DNA of 64,000 bases, taken from NCBI RefSeq assembly GCF_900110065.1, contig NZ_FOCI01000009.1, positions 62,001 to 126,000 of the forward strand, read 5' to 3'. The notes under the pieces are model-generated. The model made no database searches and was not told the DNA's origin. It was given only the letters and a program-made list of their open reading frames with translations. This DNA is from Loktanella fryxellensis. Its GTDB lineage: Bacteria > Pseudomonadota > Alphaproteobacteria > Rhodobacterales > Rhodobacteraceae. The translations under genes were made by a program, and so were the position numbers. The number at the start of each line of letters is the position of its first letter. The first letter of the stretch is position 1. Shown here piece by piece: positions 7,711 through 16,037 of the stretch.

Positions 7711-9539
7711 GCGTCGTCCCCCAGAAATCCGCCCGACTGCCGCGCCCAGAACCGGGCATAGCGCCCGTTCAGCGCCAGCAGGTCGTCATGACTGCCATCC
7801 TCGACGATGCGGCCATCCTCCATCACCACGATGCGGTCCATCCGGGCAATGGTGGACAGGCGGTGCGCGATGGCGATGACGGTCTTGCCCTCCATCATCG
7901 TCTCCAGCGTGTCCTGGATCGCGGCCTCGACCTCTGAATCGAGCGCACTCGTCGCCTCGTCCAGCATCAGGATCGGCGCGTCCTTCAGGATGACACGGGC
8001 CAGCGCGATGCGCTGCCGCTGCCCCCCCGACAGTTTCACCCCCCGCTCGCCCACGCGGGCATCGTAGCCACGCCGCCCCTCGGTATCCTCCAGCGCCCCG
8101 ATGAAATCATGCGCCTGCGCCTTGCGCGCAGCGGCGATCATCGCGGCCTCCGTCGCGTGGGGCGCACCATACAGGATGTTTTCGCGCACGGACCGATGCA
8201 GCAACGCCGAGTCCTGCTGCACCATGCCGATGGCCTGCCGCAGGCTGTCCTGCGTGACGGCGGACACGTCCTGTCCGTCGATGCGGATCTGGCCCGTCTC
8301 GGCGTCGTAGAACCGCAGCAACAGTTTCACCAACGTGGATTTCCCGGCACCGGAGGCACCGACGAGGCCGACCCTCTGACCCGCAGGGATCGTCAGGTCG
8401 ATGCGGTCCAGACCACCCTTGGCCTTGCCGTAATGGTGGCTCAACCCCTGCAGGTCGATCCGTCCGGCCGTCACCCGCAGCGGCACCGCGGTGGTTGCGT
8501 CCGTCAGCGTCACGGGCTGGCCGATGGTCTGCAACCCTTCCGACACGACGCCCAATTCCTGGAACAACTGGCTGACCGCCCACATGATCCAGCCGCTCAT
8601 GCCGTTCAGCCGCAGCACGAGGGCGGCAGCGGCAGTTACGACACCCACCGTCGCCAACCCGTTCAGCCACAGCGACAGCGCCCAGCCGACGACGCCCACC
8701 ACCAGCACGCCGTTCAGGAACACCAAGGCCAGATCCATGATCGTATAAAGGCGCATTTCACGCATCAACGTCGTGCGCGACCCTTCGATGGCGTCCTTGG
8801 CATAGGCGAGTTCCGCATCCGCATGGGCGAACATCTTGACCGAATGCACGTTGGTATAGCCGTCCACGATCCGCCCGGTGACGACGCTGCGGGCGTCCGA
8901 CGATGCCTCCGACGCGGGCTGGATACGGCGGATCACCCAGCGCAGCAGGAACAGATAGGGGATGAACCACGCCAGCAGCGGCAGCACCAGCCGCAGGTCC
9001 GCATCCGCCAGCAGCACGAAGGCACCGATCAGGTATGCGGCCGCAAAGGCCACTGCCTCGAAGAACTGGTTCATCACGGACGCGACCGCGTTCGGCGTCT
9101 GCATCACGCGGTTGGCGATGCGCCCGGCAAAGTCGTTCTCGAACCAGCCGACGGACTGGCGCATCACCTGCCGGTGCGCCCGCCAGCGCGCCAGCGCGGT
9201 CAGGTTCGGGTTGATCGTCTGGTTCAGCAGCGCCGTATGCGCCGTCTGGATCAAGGGCCGCAGCGTCAGAAAGAACACCGCCATCGCGATCAGCTCGACC
9301 CCATGATCCGCCCAGAACACATCCGGCGACTTGTCCAGCAGATCGACGAGGCGCCCTAGATAGCCGATCAGCGCCACCTCGATGAAGGCGACCATGGTGG
9401 ACAGCACCGCCGTCACCACAAAGACGCGGTGGAACGGGTGGGTGTAATCCCACAGGAACGGCATCAGCCGCGCGGGCGGTGTGTCGGTCTCCTGATACGG
9501 CGTATAGGGATCGACAAGGCGTTCGAAGTATCCAAACAC
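7707..9539 (-). CDS. ABC exporter half-transporter (permease-ATPase fusion), first of a pair
   Basis: A half-exporter of about 610 residues. Six transmembrane helices are followed by an ATPase domain with Walker A GASGAGKST, signature LSGGQRQRIALARVIL, Walker B ILMLDEATSALDSE and the H-loop in IAIAHRLST; all catalytic residues look intact. It shares NDFAGRI and long stretches of the ATPase domain with the next gene, so the pair probably arose by duplication and works as a heterodimer. I chose a GTG start giving MFGYFERLVDPY, which fits homologues; a TTG at 9590 would add 17 residues. A gene for CCA transferase ends just upstream on the same strand. Confidence 0.9.
   Translation of the reverse strand: MFGYFERLVDPYTPYQETDTPPARLMPFLWDYTHPFHRVFVVTAVLSTMVAFIEVALIGYLGRLVDLLDKSPDVFWADHGVELIAMAVFFLTLRPLIQTAHTALLNQTINPNLTALARWRAHRQVMRQSVGWFENDFAGRIANRVMQTPNAVASVMNQFFEAVAFAAAYLIGAFVLLADADLRLVLPLLAWFIPYLFLLRWVIRRIQPASEASSDARSVVTGRIVDGYTNVHSVKMFAHADAELAYAKDAIEGSRTTLMREMRLYTIMDLALVFLNGVLVVGVVGWALSLWLNGLATVGVVTAAAALVLRLNGMSGWIMWAVSQLFQELGVVSEGLQTIGQPVTLTDATTAVPLRVTAGRIDLQGLSHHYGKAKGGLDRIDLTIPAGQRVGLVGASGAGKSTLVKLLLRFYDAETGQIRIDGQDVSAVTQDSLRQAIGMVQQDSALLHRSVRENILYGAPHATEAAMIAAARKAQAHDFIGALEDTEGRRGYDARVGERGVKLSGGQRQRIALARVILKDAPILMLDEATSALDSEVEAAIQDTLETMMEGKTVIAIAHRLSTIARMDRIVVMEDGRIVEDGSHDDLLALNGRYARFWARQSGGFLGDDA
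7851..7897. repeat. 47-bp perfect direct repeat, copy 2 (ABC ATPase H-loop coding region)
   Basis: Identical to the copy at 6031-6077, 1,820 bases away; the identity at third codon positions exceeds what protein conservation alone requires. Confidence 0.9.
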
Positions 9540-9599
9540 GGGGACGGCCTTTGTCTTGTCAGGGGTCTGATGTAGGCCCGTGACCGGCAAAGGGAAACC

Positions 9600-10733
9600 C
9601 TAACCCAGCAGATCGGCGCGGGTCAGCGTGAAACCGGACGCGATCCAGCGCACCTCGGCGGCCTTCAGCGCGGCACCCAGGGCGGGCCCTTGCAGGGCCG
9701 GCATCAGGTCGGCGGCGCGGATCGGCAGGACCTGCCCCGCGCCGCGCCGCGCCATGGCGATGTCGCGGGGGTCGATCGGTTGCGACAGGCTGGCGGCCAT
9801 GACGGCGATGCGGTCGATGGCAATGGTTTCGCCGTGACGATAGCCCGCTTCGCCCGCGGAGATCTGCGTGTCGCGCAGGATTTCCAGCCGCGCCGCTTCG
9901 GCGTTGGACAGGCGCAGGCGCGCGGGATCGCCACCCAAGGCCGCCAGACGACGGATCGCATCGGGGGGCAGACCCGCCTCCCCTTCCAGATGCACCAGCA
10001 CGGCCAGGGCATCGGGTGCGGCACCGGGCAGCACGCGCCACAGGGCACCGCAGGCGGCCATGCTGGCGACGGCGGGCGCCGGGTCGGCGGCCGCCAGCAG
10101 CTTGCGCATTTCCTGCCCGATGCGTTCGGCGGACAGCCGGTCGATGCCGTCGAGATTGCCTGCACAGGCCGCCAGCCCGTTCGCGTCGATGCCAAGGTCC
10201 GGATCGCCATACCACGCGAAGAACCGGAAAAAGCGCAGGATGCGCAGGTAATCCTCGCGGATGCGCGCATCCGCGTCGCCGATGAACCGCACATGCCCCG
10301 CCAGCGCATCGGGCGCCCCGCCAACCGGATCGCAGAGCGTGCCATCGGGTGCCACATAAAGCGCGTTCATCGTGAAATCGCGACGCCGGGCATCCTCGTG
10401 CACCGTCGTGGCAAAGGCGACGGTCGCGTGCCGCCCGTCCGTGTCGACATCCCGGCGGAATGTCGTCACCTCGAACGGTGTGCCGTCCACCACCACGGTC
10501 ACCGTGCCGTGGTCGATGCCGGTCGGCACCACCTTGAAACCGGCTGCAACCCCAAGATCGGAGACTGTCTGCGGCACCGCATCCGTGGCGATGTCGATAT
10601 CCGACGCCCCCGCCCCGATCAGCGCGTTGCGCACGCAACCGCCGACGAACCACGCCTGATGTCCCGCGTCGGTCAGCATGGTACAGACCGCCTGCGCGCC
10701 CGGTTCGGTCAGCCAGTCGGGCGTGATCCTCAT
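9600..10733 (-). CDS. cca: CCA tRNA nucleotidyltransferase / poly(A) polymerase family
   Basis: Class II nucleotidyltransferase that adds or repairs the 3' CCA of tRNAs. From the ATG giving MRITPDWLTEPG, the protein has the head-domain motif FVGGCVRNALIG at about 28-39, the metal-binding DIDIATDA, then RRDFTMNALY and the ERIGQEMRKLL element, with a helical C-terminal body; 377 residues is usual for alphaproteobacterial members. A longer in-frame extension to 10838 lies inside the Nudix gene and is not used. The start overlaps the stop of the Nudix hydrolase by 4 bases (ATGA), a linkage common in Rhodobacteraceae. Confidence 0.93.
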   Translation of the reverse strand: MRITPDWLTEPGAQAVCTMLTDAGHQAWFVGGCVRNALIGAGASDIDIATDAVPQTVSDLGVAAGFKVVPTGIDHGTVTVVVDGTPFEVTTFRRDVDTDGRHATVAFATTVHEDARRRDFTMNALYVAPDGTLCDPVGGAPDALAGHVRFIGDADARIREDYLRILRFFRFFAWYGDPDLGIDANGLAACAGNLDGIDRLSAERIGQEMRKLLAAADPAPAVASMAACGALWRVLPGAAPDALAVLVHLEGEAGLPPDAIRRLAALGGDPARLRLSNAEAARLEILRDTQISAGEAGYRHGETIAIDRIAVMAASLSQPIDPRDIAMARRGAGQVLPIRAADLMPALQGPALGAALKAAEVRWIASGFTLTRADLLG

Positions 10734-11323
10734 GGGGTCAGCCTGTCCGCCAGCGCGCGCAGGATGCGGGCCGTGGCCCCCCAGATGTAATAGGGGCCGT
10801 AGGGGACCGCATAGTAATGCCGCATCTGCCCCTGCCAACGCCGCCCCTGCACGGTGAACCGCGCGGGATCGGCAAAGTGGGACAGGGGCACCTCGAACAC
10901 CTCGCTAACCTCGCCCGTCTCGGCGCGCGGGGTAAAGTCGCCGCGGATCAGGCTCAGGACGGGCACGACCGTGAACCCCGTCACCGTCTCGTGCGCCGGC
11001 ATCAGGCCCAGCACATCGACGGCCGTGCGCGGCAACCCCACCTCCTCCTCCGCCTCGCGCAGGGCAGCGTCGGTCAAGGTCAGGTCTGTCGCGTCCTGCT
11101 TGCCGCCCGGAAAGGCGATCTGACCGGGATGATGGCGCAGGGTGGGACTGCGTTTCGTCAGGATCACGGTCTGCACGTCGGGACGGACGGCCACCAGCAC
11201 GGCCGCGGGCCGCAACATCTGCCCCGTGGGGCGCAGCACCCCACGGTTCAGGTCATAGTCGGTGGACGGCTGGCCTGACCGGGCCAGCGCCGCCGTCAGT
11301 CTGTCGCGCAGGTCAGTGACCAC
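10730..11323 (-). CDS. CoA pyrophosphatase-type Nudix hydrolase
   Basis: A 197-residue Nudix protein. The Nudix box is GGKQDATDLTLTDAALREAE then EEVGL, and just before it the UPF0035/CoA-specific signature LRHHPGQIAFPGG is clear, so coenzyme A or a related diphosphate is the likely substrate (NudL/Nudt7 group). The C-terminal segment VPYGPYYIWGATARILRAL is also typical. It sits in an operon-like run hslO-nudix-cca, overlapping hslO by 11 bases and cca by 4. Confidence 0.9.
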   Translation of the reverse strand: MVTDLRDRLTAALARSGQPSTDYDLNRGVLRPTGQMLRPAAVLVAVRPDVQTVILTKRSPTLRHHPGQIAFPGGKQDATDLTLTDAALREAEEEVGLPRTAVDVLGLMPAHETVTGFTVVPVLSLIRGDFTPRAETGEVSEVFEVPLSHFADPARFTVQGRRWQGQMRHYYAVPYGPYYIWGATARILRALADRLTP

Positions 11324-12320
11324 CGCCAGCTGCCGCTTCCGCCTCGAACCCCAGTGTGTCGGGCTGGAATTCGTAATGCGCGCCGCAGAACTGGCAGTCC
11401 GCCGTGACGATCCCGGCGTCGGTGATCATCGTCTTGATGTCCTTGGCCGAATAGATCGACAGGCTTTGCCGCACACGGTCTGCCGAACAGGTGCAGCCAA
11501 AGGTGACGGGCTGCGGGTCATAGACGCGTGGCTGTTCTTCGTGGAACAGGCGCACCAGCAGGTCGGTGGGCTGCACCGTGGGGCCGATCAGCTCCAGCGC
11601 ATCGACGGTATCCAGCAGGATGTTGGCGCGCCGCCAGTTTTCGCCCTCGTCCGCATCCAGAATGTCGGCGGCCTGCATCAGGCCGTCTTCGCCGGACCCG
11701 CCCAGATCACGCGGCATCAGCGGCGACGCCTTTGGCATGTGCTGCAGCATGACGCCACCGGCGCGCCACTGCTCGCCCTCGCCCCGCAGCGTGCTGCGGC
11801 CGTGGGTCAGCGAAAACCGCGTCGGGATCTGTTCGGACTGCGCGAAATACGTCTCCGCACAGGCCGACAGCGATCCGCCCGCCAGCGGCGTGATGCCCTG
11901 ATAGGGTATCGTGCCTTCGCCCTGATCGATCAGGATGGCGAAATAACCCTTGCCGATCTGTGCAAAGGCATCGGCAGAGGCATCGATCGTATCCTTGTCA
12001 TAGGACGCATAGGCGCGCATCCGCGCAGGCTCGCCGTCGTCGGTCGGGCCGTAGTAGTCGGTCGCGATCAGCCGCACCGGGCCGCCCGATCCGCGCACCT
12101 GCAGCGACAGTTTCCACCGCAGTTTCATGGTCTGCCCGATCAGCGCGGTCAGCAGACACATCTCGGCCACCAGCCCTTCGATCAGGGGCGGATAGTCGTG
12201 CTGGCGCAGGACATCCTCCAGCACCCCGTCCAGCCGGGCGACGCGGCCCCGGATGTCCGAGGCGTCGAGCTGGAACGGCAGGACGGTGTCGTCCCAGGCG
12301 ATACGAGAGCCGAGGGTCAT
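11313..12320 (-). CDS. hslO: Hsp33 family redox-regulated chaperone
   Basis: Hsp33 is a cytoplasmic holdase switched on by oxidative unfolding through a C-terminal zinc centre. The 335-residue product has the N-terminal fold with LIGQTMKLRWKLSLQVRGSG and PLAGGSLSACAETYFAQSEQ, and the four zinc cysteines as CTC (near 274-276) and CQFC (near 308-311). The spacing CxC-N-CxxC is as expected. A polar Gly/Ala tail (EAEAAAGGGH) follows. Its coding end overlaps the Nudix gene. The divergent Nudix gene on the other strand starts 77 bases away, so a two-way promoter region lies between. Confidence 0.94.
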   Translation of the reverse strand: MTLGSRIAWDDTVLPFQLDASDIRGRVARLDGVLEDVLRQHDYPPLIEGLVAEMCLLTALIGQTMKLRWKLSLQVRGSGGPVRLIATDYYGPTDDGEPARMRAYASYDKDTIDASADAFAQIGKGYFAILIDQGEGTIPYQGITPLAGGSLSACAETYFAQSEQIPTRFSLTHGRSTLRGEGEQWRAGGVMLQHMPKASPLMPRDLGGSGEDGLMQAADILDADEGENWRRANILLDTVDALELIGPTVQPTDLLVRLFHEEQPRVYDPQPVTFGCTCSADRVRQSLSIYSAKDIKTMITDAGIVTADCQFCGAHYEFQPDTLGFEAEAAAGGGH

Positions 12321-12397
12321 GGGCTTTCCTTACAGGGTCGGATTTGGCATACCGCAGAGATATAGGCGCAGGCAAGCAGCGGTCCAAGGGGAGAGCC

Positions 12398-12841
12398 ATG
12401 ATCCGACGGTATGGCGACACGCCCGAAACAGGACAGCGCTATCGCCTGCGGGCCGGCGTCTATGCGATCCTGCCGCGCGACGGCGCGCTGCTGGTCACGT
12501 GGCAGGGCGAGCCGCACGACGAGCTGCAATTGCCCGGCGGCGGCATCGACCCGCATGAGAACCCCCTGCGTGCCCTGCACCGCGAAGTGTTCGAGGAGAC
12601 GGGCTGGAGCATCGCGCGCCCCCGCCGTCTGGGCGCGTTCCGGCGGTTCACGTGGATGCCCGAATACAAGCGCCACGCAGAAAAGCTGTGCCACGTCTAT
12701 GTCGCCCACCCCGTGCGGCGGCTGGCGGCCCCGACAGAGCCGAACCATACCGCGCTGTGGGTCGACCCTGGGGTTGCGCTGGACGTGCTGGCGAACGACG
12801 GGGATGCCGCGTTCCTGCGCGCATGGCTGTCGCGGGTCTGA
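12398..12841 (+). CDS. Nudix hydrolase
   Basis: A 147-residue stand-alone Nudix protein. The box reads [20 protein letters not shown] followed by ETGW, with the REVFEET glutamates that bind the catalytic metal. The upstream ribosome site GGGGAGAG places the start at [12 protein letters not shown]. Substrate is unknown; small single-domain Nudix enzymes act on varied nucleoside diphosphate derivatives. It runs toward argG with an 88-base gap, and may share its transcript. Confidence 0.87.
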   Translation: MIRRYGDTPETGQRYRLRAGVYAILPRDGALLVTWQGEPHDELQLPGGGIDPHENPLRALHREVFEETGWSIARPRRLGAFRRFTWMPEYKRHAEKLCHVYVAHPVRRLAAPTEPNHTALWVDPGVALDVLANDGDAAFLRAWLSRV

Positions 12842-12929
12842 CGACGGCGACACCCACCGAACCTTGCCCCATCGACCCGTTGCCTGTATCGCGCAGCGTC
12901 AAGTGTTCCGCAACGCAAAGGCCAGCCCC

Positions 12930-14150
12930 ATGACCGCGCCCAAGAAAGTCGTCCTCGCCTATTCCGGCGGTCTGGACACCTCGATCATCCTGAAATGGCT
13001 GCAGACCGAATACGGCTGCGAGGTCGTCACCTTCACCGCCGATCTGGGTCAGGGCGAAGAGCTGGAGCCCGCCCGCAGGAAGGCCGAGATGATGGGGGCG
13101 TCCGCCATCTACATCGAGGATCTGCGCGAGGAGTTCGTGCGCGACTTCGTCTATCCGATGTTCCGCGCCAATGCCCTGTACGAAGGGCTTTACCTGCTCG
13201 GCACCTCCATTGCCCGTCCGCTGATCAGCAAGCGTCTGGTGGAAATCGCGGCAGAGGTCGGTGCAGATGCCGTGGCCCATGGCGCCACCGGCAAGGGCAA
13301 CGATCAGGTCCGGTTCGAACTGGCCGCCTATGCCCTGAACCCCGACATCAAGGTGATCGCGCCCTGGCGCGAATGGGATTTGACCAGCCGCACCAAGCTG
13401 CTGGAGTTTGCGGAAGCGAACCAGATCCCCGTCGCGAAGGACAAGCGCGGCGATGCACCGTTCAGCGTGGATGCGAACCTTCTGCACACGTCGTCGGAAG
13501 GCAAAGTGCTGGAAAACCCCGCCGAAGAGGCACCCGACTACGTCTATCAGCGCACGGTCGATCCCGAGCAGGCGCCCGATACGCCCGAGACGATCGAGAT
13601 CACGTTCGAACGTGGCGATGCCGTGGCAATCAATGGCGAGGCGCTGTCGCCCGCCACGATCCTGACGAAGCTGAACGAGATCGGCGGACGTCACGGCGTC
13701 GGTCGCCTCGATCTGGTGGAAAACCGCTTTGTCGGGATGAAGTCGCGCGGCATCTACGAGACCCCCGGTGGCACCATCCTGCTGGAGGCGCATCGCGGCA
13801 TCGAACAGATCACGCTGGACAGCGGCGCCGGCCACCTGAAGGACAGCATCATGCCCCGCTATGCGGAGCTGATCTACAACGGCTTCTGGTTCAGCCCGGA
13901 GCGCGAGATGCTGCAGGCCCTGATCGACAAGAGCCAGGAGCATGTCAGCGGCACCGTGCGTGTGAAACTCTACAAGGGATCGGCCCGCACAGTCGCCCGC
14001 TGGTCCGACTCCAGCCTGTATTCCGAGGCGCACGTGACGTTCGAGGATGACGCAGGTGCCTATGACCAGACCGATGCGCAGGGCTTCATCCAGTTGAACG
14101 CGCTGCGCCTGAAGCTGCTGGCCGCGCGCAAGCGGCGTCTGCAGGGCTGA
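12930..14150 (+). CDS. argG: Argininosuccinate synthase
   Basis: Joins citrulline and aspartate with ATP in arginine synthesis. The 406-residue protein opens with the PP-loop SGGLDTSII (residues 12-20) and has [32 protein letters not shown] and the late segment [20 protein letters not shown], all standard for the enzyme. The start was set at [14 protein letters not shown]; earlier in-frame codons overlap the Nudix gene. A hairpin follows the stop. No other arg genes are near. Confidence 0.97.
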   Translation: MTAPKKVVLAYSGGLDTSIILKWLQTEYGCEVVTFTADLGQGEELEPARRKAEMMGASAIYIEDLREEFVRDFVYPMFRANALYEGLYLLGTSIARPLISKRLVEIAAEVGADAVAHGATGKGNDQVRFELAAYALNPDIKVIAPWREWDLTSRTKLLEFAEANQIPVAKDKRGDAPFSVDANLLHTSSEGKVLENPAEEAPDYVYQRTVDPEQAPDTPETIEITFERGDAVAINGEALSPATILTKLNEIGGRHGVGRLDLVENRFVGMKSRGIYETPGGTILLEAHRGIEQITLDSGAGHLKDSIMPRYAELIYNGFWFSPEREMLQALIDKSQEHVSGTVRVKLYKGSARTVARWSDSSLYSEAHVTFEDDAGAYDQTDAQGFIQLNALRLKLLAARKRRLQG

Positions 14151-14170
14151 GGCCGTCACAAGAAAGACCC

Positions 14171-14190
14171 GCCTGCGCGTTGGCGCAGGC
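14171..14190 (+). terminator. Hairpin after argG, probable terminator
   Basis: GCCTGCGC and GCGCAGGC pair perfectly around a GTTG loop, 20 bases past the argG stop. There is no T-run, so termination strength is uncertain. Confidence 0.55.
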
Positions 14191-14442
14191 TGGGAAACCG
14201 ATTACTCGTGAAAACCGGGCGAAACAGAACTCGTCAAACTACAAAAATACGCAGCCCGGATAACTGTGATCTTCAAGACTGTCGAAGATACGGGTGACGC
14301 ATCACCAAAGTTTCACCCGGACCCACATTTTTCTGTCGAATTTTACGACCCGGTGTAGTGGTCACACCCACGTGACACCCGGAACGCCCGCTTGCCCTGT
14401 CACCGCCCTCATTCCAAGGTGTGCGCAACAGGAGGAGGCAAC
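14191..14442. other. Intergenic leader region of msrA
   Basis: No credible gene. One inverted repeat is visible, ATCTTC-N9-GAAGAT (about 14271-14291), possibly an operator. A strong ribosome site, GGAGGAGG, lies at the right end and decides the msrA start. Confidence 0.4.
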
Positions 14443-15093
14443 ATGTCAACACGAGTCCGGATCACGGGTCTGGCGATGCTTGCGGGGGTCGTTGCAGCCC
14501 TGTCGCCGGTCGCCGCTGCGGCCCAGCAACAGACCGCAATCGTCGCGGGCGGCTGTTTCTGGTGCGTCGAGGCCGATTTCGAGGGGGTCGCCGGCGTCGG
14601 TGACGTGGTCGCGGGCTATACCGGCGGCACCACCGAAAACCCGACCTACAATCAGGTCACGCGCGGCGGGACCGGTCATTACGAGGCGGTGATGATCCCC
14701 TTCGACGCCAGCGTCATCAGCTATCGCCAGATCCTCGACCTGTTCTTCCGCAGCGTCGATCCGACCGACGCGGGCGGTCAGTTCTGCGACCGTGGCGAAA
14801 GTTACCGCACCGCCGTCTTCGTGGCGACGCAAGAGCAGTCGAACGATGCGACGGCCGCCAAGACTGCGGCCCAGCAGGAACTGGGTCAGCAGATCGTCAC
14901 GCCCATCGTGCAGGCGGGGCCGTTCTACAAGGCCGAAGATTACCATCAGGACTACTACAAGGGCGACAACCTGATCCTGACGCGCGGCGGGCCCAAGCGG
15001 CAGGCCGAAGCCTATGACTTCTATCGCAGCGGATGTGGTCGCGATGCCCGGATCGCACAGGTCTGGGGACCGGATGCGCCGTTTCTGAAGTGA
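14443..15093 (+). CDS. msrA: Peptide-methionine (S)-S-oxide reductase MsrA, exported
   Basis: MsrA repairs methionine-S-sulfoxide in proteins. The catalytic signature GGCFWC puts the nucleophile at Cys38, with the family elements GVGDVVAGYTGG, PTYNQV, GHYEAV and, later, RGESYRTAVF and DYYKGD. Residues 1-28 form a typical Sec signal peptide ending near AAAAQ, so this copy should work in the periplasm; most bacterial MsrA are cytoplasmic. The start follows a very strong GGAGGAGG site. No msrB is nearby. The stop codon sits in the first unit of a short tandem repeat. Confidence 0.93.
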   Translation: MSTRVRITGLAMLAGVVAALSPVAAAAQQQTAIVAGGCFWCVEADFEGVAGVGDVVAGYTGGTTENPTYNQVTRGGTGHYEAVMIPFDASVISYRQILDLFFRSVDPTDAGGQFCDRGESYRTAVFVATQEQSNDATAAKTAAQQELGQQIVTPIVQAGPFYKAEDYHQDYYKGDNLILTRGGPKRQAEAYDFYRSGCGRDARIAQVWGPDAPFLK

Positions 15094-15132
15094 CCGAGGT
15101 CTGAAGTGGTCGGGGCCTGAAGTGACCGGACC
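15085..15132. repeat. Three tandem 16-bp units at the msrA 3' end
   Basis: CTGAAGTG recurs at 15085, 15101 and 15117, exactly 16 bases apart, each followed by ACCG or GTCG. The first unit includes the msrA stop codon. The second and third units contribute to the hairpin described next. Confidence 0.75.
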
Positions 15133-15137
15133 CCGAC
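15109..15137. terminator. Hairpin between convergent msrA and the PfkB kinase gene
   Basis: GTCGGGG and CCCCGAC pair around a 15-base loop in the 54-base gap between convergent genes. Its position suits a bidirectional terminator, though there is no T-run on either side. Confidence 0.4.
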
Positions 15138-15147
15138 ATGACCCCCA

Positions 15148-16014
15148 TCAGGGCCTGAAATCCTCCAGATCCTTCAGGTCCGGGATCACGTCGGCGGTGC
15201 CGTGGCGCGTCACCATCAGCGCCGCGGCCCGCATCGCCAGCTTGATCGCCTGCGCAATCGGCTGGCCGCGGTCTAGGCCCGCCATGACATAGCCGGTAAA
15301 GGTGTCGCCAGCCCCCGTCGTGTCCACCGGCGTCACGGGGACCGCGTCGAAATGTCGGTGCCCCTGCGGCCCGAACCAGTCGGCGCCGTCAGCCCCCAGC
15401 GTTACGATCACGTCGCGCACACCCAGATCCTGCGGCTCCTTGCCCGTGGCGGCGCGCAACTGGTCCGCCTCGACCCGGTTCAGGAACAGCAGGTCCAGAT
15501 GCGGCAGCACCGCCTGCACACGATCCGCATCGAAGGGGGCGGCGGCATAGGCGACGCGCAGCCCCATCTTGCGGCCGAGCGTGGCTGCGGTCCGCTGCAG
15601 GTTCGTCTCGTTCTGGATCAACAGCCAATCGCCCGTCTGCGCCTCGGCCATCGCCTCTTGCAGGATGGATTGCGGGATCGCGTCGTTGGCACCGGGGAAC
15701 AGGATGATCATGTTCTCGCCGTGGCTGTCCACGGCGATGACGGCCTGTGCGGTATCCTCCTCGACTCGTGCGATGAAACGGGTATCGACGCCGTATTCCA
15801 TCAGTCGGTCAACCGCCCATTCGCCGTCGTCGCCCACGGCCCCGATGTGGTGCACGGTGGCGGCGGCGCGGGCGGCGGCGACGGACATGTTCGTGCCCTT
15901 TCCGCCCAGATAGATCTCTCGTCCGGTGGACCGCAGCGTTTCGCCGCCCGTGGGGATATGCGGCACGGCATAGACGAAATCGGCGTTGATGGACCCGAGG
16001 TTCCAGATGGCCAT
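15148..16014 (-). CDS. PfkB-family carbohydrate kinase, ribokinase-like
   Basis: A 288-residue cytoplasmic kinase. The N-terminal signature GGKGTN (37-42) and the C-terminal ATP/anion-hole motif DTTGAGDTF (231-239, catalytic Asp237) identify the PfkB/ribokinase family. The N-terminal part (LGSINADFVYAVPHIPTGGE) most resembles ribokinases. There are no sugar transport or regulator genes beside it, so ribose as substrate is only a guess. It converges on msrA and follows the malic enzyme gene on the same strand with a 23-base gap, so the two could share a transcript. Confidence 0.85.
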   Translation of the reverse strand: MAIWNLGSINADFVYAVPHIPTGGETLRSTGREIYLGGKGTNMSVAAARAAATVHHIGAVGDDGEWAVDRLMEYGVDTRFIARVEEDTAQAVIAVDSHGENMIILFPGANDAIPQSILQEAMAEAQTGDWLLIQNETNLQRTAATLGRKMGLRVAYAAAPFDADRVQAVLPHLDLLFLNRVEADQLRAATGKEPQDLGVRDVIVTLGADGADWFGPQGHRHFDAVPVTPVDTTGAGDTFTGYVMAGLDRGQPIAQAIKLAMRAAALMVTRHGTADVIPDLKDLEDFRP

Positions 16015-16037
16015 AGTCTCAGCTCCTTTGATCGCGC

